Assembly (NCBI GenBank): GCA_021234155.1
Contig: JAJEKV010000062.1
Coordinates: 6,604,432-6,668,431, forward strand
Source: Isoetes taiwanensis
Lineage: Eukaryota > Streptophyta > Lycopodiopsida > Isoetales > Isoetaceae
Length of the DNA: 64,000 bases
Direction: 5' to 3'
Notes under the pieces: model-generated
Database searches by the model: none
What the model was told of the DNA's origin: nothing
What the model saw: only the letters and a program-made list of their open reading frames with translations
Made by a program: the position numbers and the translations under genes
In this document: positions 20,013 to 29,262 of the stretch, in pieces
Position numbering within the stretch: the stretch's first letter is position 1
Layout: each line of letters starts with the position of its first letter

Positions 20013-23000
20013 ACCACACTGAAGCTTCCACCCCTGTCTGATAATCTGTACAGCTGTATCATGTTGACAATTCCATGTTCTGCAAACTTTGAGTTGACTC
20101 TTGTCAAGTAACAAACTATAAATCACAGAGACCTTATATCCCTTACCATCAGAGATCCAATTATGAAGACAGTTATCATTACCCCTTGGGTGCCTGGTGA
20201 CTAAGGAATAGATTTTTCTGTTGGTCTCTGTATCAGACAACCGAGTAGTTAGCTCCCCCCATTCTCTCCAAGTCTCATTATTCATGAGGGAGCCTATGGT
20301 GTGTAGCCCAGCCAGGCACCACTCCTTGTATTTGAGGGGGTGCTTGAGGGCCAAACAACCTTCATCCTCATTTATCAAATCCTGATGCCAGAAGAAACCA
20401 TGACTGTCATTGACCGAGTCCAACTCCCTTGCTCGGAAGCATGGAGAGACCAAATTCCAGGCTGAGAGAATACGTCTCAATTTTGGATGTGCCAGGGGAG
20501 GGTTTAATCTGGTAAAATGCTGAGTCCGGGAGTTGATGAGGAAGAGAAGGGGCACCTACTATGGTTGTGGTCCCTAACCAGTATTTCACAAGTTTGAGAG
20601 CAGGTGATGGACTTTCAGAAGTCAGGGATCTCCAGACTATTTTAGCAGCCAGAGCCTGAGCTTGGGAAAATAGGTCTTTACATCCTAATCCTCCTTCCTT
20701 CTTTGGCAAGGTCAAATTATCCTGTGAGACCATTCTTGCTCCCCGCCGGATGTATTCCCTCATAGCGGTTTCGGTTTCCTATATGATGCCTTATCAGCTA
20801 TGATTACCGAGGAAAAGTAGATGTGTGTGCCGACAATCACATCATTAATTATACCCCACCGCCCGCTAAAGAGAGAGATTTAGAGTACATCTGTATCTTC
20901 CTCTTCATCCCGTTTTACAATTGAGTCCCATAGTCGAGGGTAAATTCATATTGTGTTGAGAGGCAACCCTAGAAGTTTTGTGGCAGATTTGTGTCCAGTA
21001 ACTTTGATGCCATGCAGCTCATCCTGATCAGTTTGCATAACAATGGTGCTCTTATTCTTATTCAGGAGGACACCAGAAGCACTTCCAAAGAGTTGTAGCA
21101 TATTTAGGAAATTAGGAAGGCTTGATCCATCATTCTGCAGAAATGCAAATGTGTCATCAGCATATTGCATGATGACAAAGTCTCCCATACCTTGTGGAAG
21201 TTGGAGGCCCTGGATCTCTTTTGTAGCTACCATATTGAGTGTGGCCCTGGTTACCATTTCTGCAACAATCAAGAACAGATAGGGAGCCAGAGGGCATCCC
21301 TATCTTACCCCTTTTTTGCATTCAAAGAACTTGGTAGGGGATCCATTTACCATGACTGCAGAGCAACCAGCATCATTAAGACTATGCACTTTCCCTATCA
21401 CTCCATCAGAGAAGCCAAGCTGTGCCATTGCCATATAGAGGAACTTCCAATTAATTGTATCATAGGCCCGTCTGAAATCCAGCTTAACTAGCATGCAGTT
21501 CTGCTTGGAGTGAAGGTTCCAGTGTAAACCCTCATGAGCCCCTATGAAGTTATCCAAGATGCTCCTTTCTGGCAGGAAGGCTGATTGCACTGGATTTATT
21601 ACCTTTTGGAGAACCCCCTTGATTCTATTAGCCAGAATCTTGGCCAAGATTTTATATGAAGAGTTTGTGAGTGATATTGGCCTCCAATCGGAGAAGGCAA
21701 CAAGAGCATCAACTTTGGGAATTAGGGCAATCAGGCCAGCATTTATGGCTGGGTGTACCTTTGGGGCAGCCCAAGCTCCCTGGATGAATGTGGTTAGGTC
21801 CTGCTTCATGATGTTCCAGAAAGCCACATAGAATTCCGGGGGGATTCCATCAGGGCCAGGGCTCTTCCCGTGAGCCATACCTGTAAGAGTTTTCCCAATT
21901 TCCTCTGTAGAAGGTTGCTGTAGCAGAGCGCCATCATCAATTTCTTGGTCAGCTGGACCAAGCTTATGAAAGAAGTGCTTAAGATTGGCCTCATTCACCT
22001 GTGAGTCAGCAAACAGGTCCTTGTATTTAGTATGGAAGAAGTCCAATAGATTTTCCTGCCCTGAGATCTTTTGGCCTTCTTCTGTAACCGAGATGATGCC
22101 ATTGTTCATGATTCGCCCTTTTGCTGTCCTGAAGAAGAGCTTAGAGCTACATCTGTCCATGCAATTAACATTGATGCATTTACTCTTGATGATAAGACCC
22201 TTAGCTTCTGTCTCCTCAATGTTTTTGACCTTTCTTTCCAGGTGTTCCTCCTCCTTATGCAAATCCTCATTGTATGGGTCATCAAAAATCTTTTGCCTAA
22301 TTTCTTTGACCTGAAGATAGATGTCTGTTTTTTCCTTTTTCATATTTCCATTCCACCTTTTACCCCATAGTTTCAGCCAGTCCTTTATCTTCCTCATTTT
22401 GTTTACAAACCCCTTCATTGATCCACTCTGCTGCAATGGGGGTAGGGATTTGTAGAAGTCCTGGAATTCTCGACAGAAGACTTCATTGTTGAGAAGGCTG
22501 GTGTTCAATTTAAAGGGGGTGTTAGCTCCCCCTTTAACTGAGTTGCCTACTTCCATGATCTGTGGGAAGTGGTCTGATATTGAGTTGCTGTGGTCCCCAT
22601 TTATAATTATTTGTGGCCACATACTGACATCTTTAGTGTAAAACCTGTCTAGGAGACAAAACACCCTATCATTCCCTACCCTTTTGTTACTCCAGGAGTA
22701 CACATTAGTTGAGGAGGGGGCTTGATACACAAAGATATCCATAAGTTTGTCCCACTGGAATCTTTCATTTTTTGTCATGTTCAACTTTTTGCCTAACTTC
22801 TGGTTCCACAAAGGGGTATTGTTGAAGTCTCCACTCAGCACCCAGCTGTCTGCTTGCATGGTAGGAATCCAGTCAGCCATGTCCTTCCATTGTCTTTCCC
22901 TCTCCTCAGGATCTGTGGATGCATATACATTAATTATCCCAACTTTGTCTTCCCCCACCCTAAGGAAAATGACATGCCATCTGCCAGAGGGATGGTGATA

Positions 23001-23243
23001 TGACCCTAGAGGAGAATAAGAGTTCCATATTGTGCAAATCCCCCCTTTGGTACCATCAGCTGGTGACCATATGGATCCTCCATTAGGCATAACCCAGTTC
23101 CCCAGATTTGAGGCTTCAAAACTTGGAAGCCTATGTTCTTGAATAAGGACAATGTCAGCCCTCATTTCTTTCAAAGCAATGATAACTCTTCTTCGTTTCA
23201 GGGGCCCTTTAATCCCCCTCACATTCCATGTGACAATCTTCAT
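19962..23243 (-). pseudogene. LINE ORF2: endonuclease and reverse transcriptase (L1-type, plant)
   Basis: ORF2 starts at ATG 23243 (MKIVTWNVRGIKG) with the APE-type endonuclease motifs in order: VLIQEHR, VLSGDFNNT and ISDHFP. The linker is lysine- and glutamate-rich. The RT carries GKSPGPDGIPPEFY, LIPKVDA, DWRPISLTN, LDFRRAYDTINW and the active site MQYADDTFAF. At 21300-21302 a single TAG replaces the expected glutamine of KGVRQGCPL, and the same frame continues to 20946. The next part (about 20764-20945) is decayed but still recalls the thumb region (LSLFSGRWGIINDVI). A frameshift at about 20555 separates the last two blocks. The C-terminus has the zinc-binding region (DGKGYKVSVIYSLLL) and ends at 19962. 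The product would nick DNA and copy LINE RNA at the target. This copy is inactive. Confidence 0.92.
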
Positions 23244-23986
23244 GCCTTTTTGGATCTGGTGATTGGCCCATAAGGATTAGGAGTATAGATCTTTCTCTGC
23301 CTTGTTTTTTTGGTTGGTTGGGGGGTGAAAAAGGACTCTTCCTGAGTGTCTTCATCACTGCTTTCTTCATCATTCCAGAATTTTCCATGTGGGGTGTCCC
23401 CTATTTCCAATTCCAGTGAGCATGAGACCCCTTGGATGTCATCTTCCTGTTCAGGAGCCACCTGTGCCACTTGTTCCAACATGGGAGAGTTATTTATAAT
23501 TAGATCAGTGGGTAGAACCATTTCTGATTCTTGAGTTCCCTGATCTCCATCTGCAGTGCTATCTCTTGTGAGGGGGTTCAGGAAATCCTCCTCAAAACCA
23601 CCCTTGTGATTCTCATCACCCTGAATGGTCACATACTCCTCTTCGATTGAGGGAGTATCCTTAAACAGTTGGATAACAGGGGGAGAGGAAAGGGTTTTAG
23701 AGGGTTCTCCCTGTTCTAAAAATTTTCCACCCGAGTCATCTGACTCCGAGTATTCATTAATAGGAGGCCTACTTGGTTCCTCAATGGTCAGCACCCTAGC
23801 TCTGCCCTCATGGGCTGGGGTAACAATCAGAGCATCTGGATCTACCACTTCTTTCCCCTTTGCCTTGTTCAAGACCTTTATCTCCATGTTTTCTGCTTGG
23901 AATCTGACCTTCTTCCTCCATTGCCTCTTTTGTTCTTTAATTTTTTGCTCCTCCTGCTCCAGTTCTTGATCCAGTTCCTGCTCCAA
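23240..23986 (-). CDS. LINE ORF1, C-terminal part
   Basis: This 248-codon frame ends with YGPITRSKKA and a TGA that overlaps the ORF2 start as ATGA (23243-23240). Overlap of this sort suits reinitiation by ribosomes that have just stopped. The protein is highly charged: an N-terminal Gln/Glu repeat (ELDQELEQEEQKIKEQ), a basic patch (RQWRKKVRFQAE) and a long acidic middle. The RNA-binding and CCHC region usual at the N-terminus of plant LINE ORF1 is absent because the element is truncated near 24000, where the chromovirus begins. Confidence 0.75.
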   Translation of the reverse strand: MEQELDQELEQEEQKIKEQKRQWRKKVRFQAENMEIKVLNKAKGKEVVDPDALIVTPAHEGRARVLTIEEPSRPPINEYSESDDSGGKFLEQGEPSKTLSSPPVIQLFKDTPSIEEEYVTIQGDENHKGGFEEDFLNPLTRDSTADGDQGTQESEMVLPTDLIINNSPMLEQVAQVAPEQEDDIQGVSCSLELEIGDTPHGKFWNDEESSDEDTQEESFFTPQPTKKTRQRKIYTPNPYGPITRSKKA

Positions 23987-24009
23987 TTCTTGTCCCAGTT
24001 GCTCCTACT

Positions 24010-27000
24010 TCTGATGTTGTTCCTGCTCTCGTTCCTGTTCTTGATCCTGCTTCTGTAGAGGCTTCTTCGCGCCCTCAGCTCCGTATCTCGAAGATCTCTC
24101 TTCACAAGTTTATTAGATCTGGTAGACAAGATCCCAGATCAGCATTTGCAATCCAAGTCCATCCTTCGACTAGCTCTGCTTCAGAAACGTCTGAAACGTC
24201 TGCTCCTGTCGTTCCTGATAAGTACAAGGATTTTGGCGATGTTTTTGATAAGGTCAAAGCCAGCAAGCTTCCGGAGCATCGTCCTTATGACTGCCCCATT
24301 GATCTTCAGCCAGGGACGACCCCGCCATTTGGCCCTATCTATGGCTTGTCGCCAACAGAATTGGAGACTTTGCGGACCTATATCGAGGAGAATCTTGCAA
24401 CTGGGTTTATTCGACATTCCCAGTCACCCGCAGGAGCTGCCATCTTCTTTGTTTCCAAGAAGGATGGTTCTTTGCGGCTGGTCGTGGATTTATCGCGACC
24501 TCAACAAGATCACTGCGCGTAATTGGTATCCTCTCCCTCTGATTCCAAAGTTACTTGAGTGGCTCCAAGGTGCACGATACTTCACAAAAATTGATCTTCG
24601 AGGTGCCTATAATCTTATCCGTATCAGAGAAGGTGATGAGTGGAAGACAACCTTTCGAACTCGGTATGATCATTTTGAGTATACCGTCATGCCTTTCGGC
24701 CTTACCAATGCTCCAGCAGCCTTTCAGCACATGGCTAACGATGTTTTTCGAGAGTTTTTGGATCTTTTTGTTATCGTCTATCTAGATGATGTTCTGATTT
24801 ATTCAAAGACTTTGGAGGAGCATGAAGAACATGTCAGGAAGGTCCTTCAGAAGCTACGGGAACATGGGCTTTATGCCAAGTTGGAGAAGTGTCATTCGGA
24901 AAGGGGACAATGTCGAAGTTTCGGGCTATCGATCACGCCTCGTGGTGTTACCATGGATCTAGAGAAGGTCAGTTCTTGATTGAGAAACACCTTCCTCGGT
25001 TAAAGATGTACAGTGCTTCTTGGGGTTTGCCAATTTTTATCGCCACTTCATCAAGGACTATTCGGAGATCGTCTTGCCTTTGACACGTCTCACCAGGAAG
25101 GATGTTCCTTTTAAGTGGACAATTGAAGCGAGTAATCAAGATTCATCACTGAAGCATGTCTTTACAAAGAGACTGTTCTTGCACACCGGATCCTGGCGTC
25201 CCTATATTCTCGAAGCCGATGCATCAGATTTTGCTCTTGGCAGCATCTTGTTGCAAGAGGGGATGATCATGAGCCGCACCGACGCCTATCATTCCCGAAG
25301 TTCCGGGCTGCAAAAATCAACTATCCTATTTACGATAAGGAACTTTTACATTGTTGACTCTTTTCAGAGTGGCGGCGATTTCTTGAGGGTTATCCTCATA
25401 AGGTGATCGTAGAGTACTGAATCATCGCAACCGGAGTATTTCCACCGCTTCGAATTCTTAATCGTCGTCAAGCTCGGTGGCATACACGTGTGCTATCGCT
25501 TTGATTTCATCATCAAGTTTCGGCCCGCACGCTTCAAGGAAAACGGATGCTCTTTTCTCGTAGATCTTATTTCAACCTAAGGCGGGGAGCCAAGATTTGA
25601 TCAGCAATCACAGGTTATTCTAGGACCTCGATGTTTTCTGACTCATGGCCATCACTTTGTTCGAAGGCCTCATGATACATCCTTGTTGGAGTTTGTTTGA
25701 GCATCTCTTCCTTGACCCATTGGCTAGGGACATAATATCACAGCTTGGCTCGAAGCACCATCTTCTCCGACAAAATGAGGTTGGACTATGATCATTTTGA
25801 GGTTCGAGATGGACTTTTGTTTCATGATGGATTCTCGTGATATTGCGGATGGTGCCCTCGACTTCAAGTTCTCATAGTTTCGTCATGATTCTCCTCTCGC
25901 CGCCATTTTGGCATTGCCAAGACTCGGAACTTATTGCTCGAGATTATTGGCAGGCCAGGTCTCCGCCAGACCGTTGAGTCTTTTGTACGCCACGGATATT
26001 TGTTGTCGTAAAAGCTCGGCACCGGCCCACATGGCCTGCTTCAGCCTTTACCAGTTCTAGCCGGTCCTTGGAAGAGTATTTCGGTGGATTTTATTGTCGA
26101 GCTTCCATCCTCCCAGGGGCATGATGCCATCCTTGTTGTTGTTGACCGTTTTTCCAAGATGGCACATTTCATTCCTTGCAGCACTTCTATCTCCAGTGAA
26201 GCCACAATGGTTCTCTTGCTTCGAGAGGTGGTTCGACTCCATAGCTTACCAGATAACATTGTCAGTGACCGCGGCCCTCAGTTTGTTGCTAGCTTTTGGA
26301 AGCGTCTATTGCAACTCTTGTATGTGGAACGGTCGCTCTCTTCTGGACATCATCCGGAGACCAATGGGCAGGTGGAGCGCACTAATCAAACACTTGAGCA
26401 GTATTTGCGATGCTTCATCAATTATCAGCAGGATGACTGGGTTGATTGGCTACCTGGCACTTAATTTACAATAATTCTATCCATGCCTCCACGGGCTGAC
26501 TCGCCTTTTCACCGCTCCCCGATATGACTTTCGGTTAATCCGGTGCCAAAGGGCTGAAGCTCGCGATGCTCCGTGATGATCTTCAAGACCATCTCCTCCG
26601 TGCTCAAGCACGCTTATCGTTATCATGCAGATCAGCATCGCCCGGACGCCCTCATTTTTGCGATTGATGATCTTGTTTGGCTCTTGCGCCAGATTTGCCG
26701 ACGGCTACCGCCCTTGTAACAAGCTTTCGACTACGGGCGCTTTTAGATCCCTATCGGATCATTGAACGAAGTTGGTGATGCCGCTTTCCGCTTTGAGCTT
26801 CCGCCATCAGTTCGGCTTCACCCGGTGTTCCATGTGTCTTTGTTGGATTGGAACCCTATATGGCTTAATCCATTTCCAGATCAAGTACCTCCACCTCCAC
26901 CACCACCGAGATTGATGATCATGAGGAGTTCGAGGTTCGAGAGATTCCGACTCCAAGTTTCTTCGCCGACGATTGTATTACTTTTGTTGATTGGGAAGGT

Positions 27001-27142
27001 TACTTTCGCCAAGTGATAGAACCTGGGAGCCTGCCGAGAATCGACTAATGCTCGACAAAGGTGGGAGTTTCACCGACGTAACTCAACAAGCCAAGTTTGA
27101 GTACTCGCCCCAGCTCGGGGACTGCGCCGTCAGGAGGGATGG
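24010..27142 (+). pseudogene. degenerate Ty3/gypsy chromovirus pol (RT, RNase H remnant, integrase, chromodomain)
   Basis: The 5' edge lies in a Pro-Ala-Val repeat at about 24000. RT motifs follow: [69 protein letters not shown] and [10 protein letters not shown] frameshift lies at about 24500. RNase H is visible only in pieces (ILEADASDFALGSILLQEG). Integrase (about 25890-26460) has DFIVELPSSQGHDAILVVVD, SDRGPQF and HPETNGQVERTNQ, keeping a D-D-E order. The end has the chromodomain words FVDWEGYF and RTWEPAENRLMLDK in two frames. A chromodomain would steer integration to marked chromatin. There is no gag, protease or 5' LTR; the LINE sits there instead. The wording is closer to the Tcn1-like group of non-seed plants than to the usual flowering-plant chromoviruses. 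Confidence 0.85.
27132..27142 (+). other. probable polypurine tract of the chromovirus
   Basis: AGGAGGGATGG lies just downstream of the chromodomain and directly before TGTGACGACC, the likely start of the 3' LTR. Position and composition fit a plus-strand primer. Confidence 0.5.
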
Positions 27143-27149
27143 TGTGACG

Positions 27150-27309
27150 ACCATATGGATATTCAGATCATACGATCATTATACTCGTGATATACAAAAA
27201 GATGGTCGTCACATAGATGCAAAAGGCGCCACAATATGGATATTCGTATCATACGATCATTATACTCGTGATATACAAAAAGATGGTCGCCACACGATGC
27301 AAAAGGGTA
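27150..27309. repeat. 81-bp direct repeat in the LTR U3 region
   Basis: ATATGGATATTC followed by ATCATACGATCATTATACTC starts at 27153 and again at 27234. Both copies run through GTGATATACAAAAAGATGGTC and CAC-GATGCAAAAGG. Repeats in U3 often carry promoter or enhancer sites. Confidence 0.85.
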
Positions 27310-27327
27310 GTTGCACAAGGCGATTTG

Positions 27328-27390
27328 GGGGTTTAAACTCGCGAACCTTCCAGCCATGAGTCACATACTGCTGCCAAGTGCGCTACCAAT
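27328..27390 (-). pseudogene. tRNA-like sequence (methionine-like), degenerate
   Basis: The minus strand reads TTGGTAGCGCACTTGGCAGC (A-box-like), then GACTCATGGC around a possible CAT anticodon, then GGAAGGTTCGCGAGTTT (B-box-like). The A-to-B order and spacing follow a tRNA, but the anticodon and T stems do not pair well. It is a tRNA pseudogene or the head of a SINE, not a functional tRNA. Confidence 0.45.
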
Positions 27391-27444
27391 ATTTTGTTGA
27401 AGACATACCTTCACAGCTTCCTCATATGTGGGACTATCTCTAGG

Positions 27445-27468
27445 AGGTTCTAGAATATTCTAGAACCT
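27445..27468 (+). promoter_or_regulatory. perfect four-unit heat-shock element in a 24-bp palindrome
   Basis: The core TTCtaGAAtaTTCtaGAA (27448-27465) is four alternating nGAAn units with exact 2-base spacing, the consensus binding site of trimeric heat-shock factors. Flanking bases extend the symmetry to a perfect 24-bp palindrome. It lies about 70 bp upstream of a TATA box in the putative LTR, with an inverted CCAAT (ATTGG) between them. Confidence 0.75.
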
Positions 27469-27500
27469 AAATGCATCTTAGCGACACTTGGATCTCATCC

Positions 27501-27544
27501 ATTGGGTGGGCGATCTTGACCGGGTTCGGCTTAGATATATAAGG
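27501..27544 (+). promoter_or_regulatory. CCAAT box and TATA box of the LTR promoter
   Basis: ATTGG (inverted CCAAT) lies at about 27501-27505 and TATATAAGG at 27536-27544. The spacing to the heat-shock element matches plant heat-shock promoters. Transcription would be expected to start near 27570 on +. Confidence 0.6.
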
Positions 27545-27845
27545 AGGCATCTCCTTCTTTGTCGAACCATTCTGTTCAACGGCAGCCTTGAGCCTTCTAG
27601 GCATCCGTCTTGTTCCCCGCTGCCTTCGGGCCATTGTATTCTTGATTCTGCTCATATATCAGATTCTTTGCCGATCTTGGCGATTTCTTTTGCGTATTTT
27701 CCATGTATTTTCCTTGTTTTCGAGTAGGTTCATGACAGACTTGAGAGAATACGTAAGAAATAGACTCGTTGATAAATCCCGCGATCTTTTCCTTGTCTGT
27801 GAAAATATGTCCTTGTCCTTGTCATTTATCTAGATCATGTCAACA

Positions 27846-28888
27846 ATGTATCTTTCATCCAATATATGATCATTATCAAGTTAAGCATTCATGTAGCTGA
27901 AAAATATATTACATACAACAAATAGTATATCGTGGTATGTCCCTGGTTTTGTTTTCTTATTGTTATTATTCTATCATGGTATTGATCATGGAATTTCTTC
28001 GATATGATAGCATGACTAAAAAAAAAAAAAAAAAGCTTATCAAGTGTATATGAATGATAAAGCATCATTCTTAACATTGAGTTGTGAGAATCTTTAAATC
28101 TTTTGGAAGACCTATTTGAAATCTCATCGGACAATTTTCCATCATCTTATTGTAAGATCATCTTCATCTTTGTGCATGAAATTGTAACTGCCCTGTCTTT
28201 CCAAGTTGAGGTATGAAGCTTTTAATATTTGATTTTTTTGCATTTCTTCATGTCTCTATGAGAAGCAAAATATATTGGCGATGCTAGGGAAGAGCAAACA
28301 TCTTGTGATGCTAGAGATGCACATGCTAATGACTTCTTGCTCATCATATGGCACCTATGCCATGTCCTCTTCTATTGTGGTATGAACCCATTTGCGGCAT
28401 TACAAATTATGGGCATCCGCAAAGATCTCAAGCAAAGAATCATAGATAGGCAAGTTGGAACAATGGGACAAATATGCTTTGGCACTATGTATATTCACAT
28501 TGTGGCTTCAAACCCCATAGATTTCTTTGGCAAAGATAAGAGTGCATATTTGTTTCTCAAATAACGACATCGCTAAAGTTGCCTTTGTTTCTAGTTGCTT
28601 CTCATCTCAAAGATATTTTTTCTTGTCTAATTTTTAGCTAATAGGCACACAATTTTTATTATAATATGATATATTGTCCTACTTCTTGGTCTACATATTG
28701 CTTTTGTTAGGGCCCGAATGGCCCAATTTTTTTCTAATGTAACAACTAGGATGTAACAACCATCAATATTAATTTATATAAACTAATATACCCAACATTT
28801 TTAAATAAAAATCCCCTTTATATTCTGTATAATGTAATGATTTGTCTTGAAGGCCCCAAAGGCCAAAATATTTTAGGTATATAACTTT
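27846..28888. other. no supported gene
   Basis: AT-rich, with an A run at 28020-28034. One 75-codon frame at 28337-28564 (+) has no recognisable domain. Confidence 0.5.
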
Positions 28889-29262
28889 AACCATTACATT
28901 TTGCACTTAAAAATAAAATTCCCCCTTAAACCCCTTTGGTTTGGGTGCATATTCACATAGGGGGTGACTCCGGGCAGCGAGAGCCCCTAAAATCATGTTA
29001 TACATGTACAAAATCAACACCATTTAGTACATTGTCTCAGATCTTATAGTATTTCGCAAACTGTGTTATACAGTATACCAAAGCTTGTACATGCATACCC
29101 CACAAGCGAGGATCTCTATGTACGGTCTAGATCGAGGAATAAAGGGCATATATGCTTATCCAACAGCTCTCGATGCCCGGAGTCACCCCCTATGTGAATA
29201 TGCATCCAAACCAAAGGGGGTTTAAGGGGGAATTTTATTTTTAAGTGTGGAATGTAATGGTT
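28889..29262. mobile_element. fold-back MITE with about 95-bp terminal inverted repeats
   Basis: The left arm (28889-28984) begins AACCATTACATT and contains AAAATAAAATTCCCCCTTAA and CATAGGGGGTGACTCCGGGC. The right arm (29167-29262) is its reverse complement with a handful of mismatches. A loop of about 180 bp separates them. There is no coding capacity. The flanks are too AT-rich to fix a target duplication by eye. A Mutator-like or other fold-back origin is possible. Confidence 0.85.

Larger units (their letters stand above)
27143..27845 (+). mobile_element. probable 3' LTR of the chromovirus
   Basis: It begins with TGTGACGACC after the polypurine tract and contains, in order, an 81-bp direct repeat, a tRNA-like stretch, a heat-shock element, a CCAAT box, a TATA box and a long pyrimidine-rich leader. 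The right end is uncertain: ATGTCAACA at about 27838-27846 would give TG...CA. No 5' LTR is present for comparison, so the limits rest on the structure alone. Confidence 0.45.

Noticed and set aside
21043-21831. Plus-strand frames inside the LINE
   Set aside because: They are antisense shadows of ORF2 and hold no motif.
23878-24129. Arg/Ser/Asn-rich minus frame near the LINE-chromovirus join
   Set aside because: It is a shifted reading of the same low-complexity repeat.
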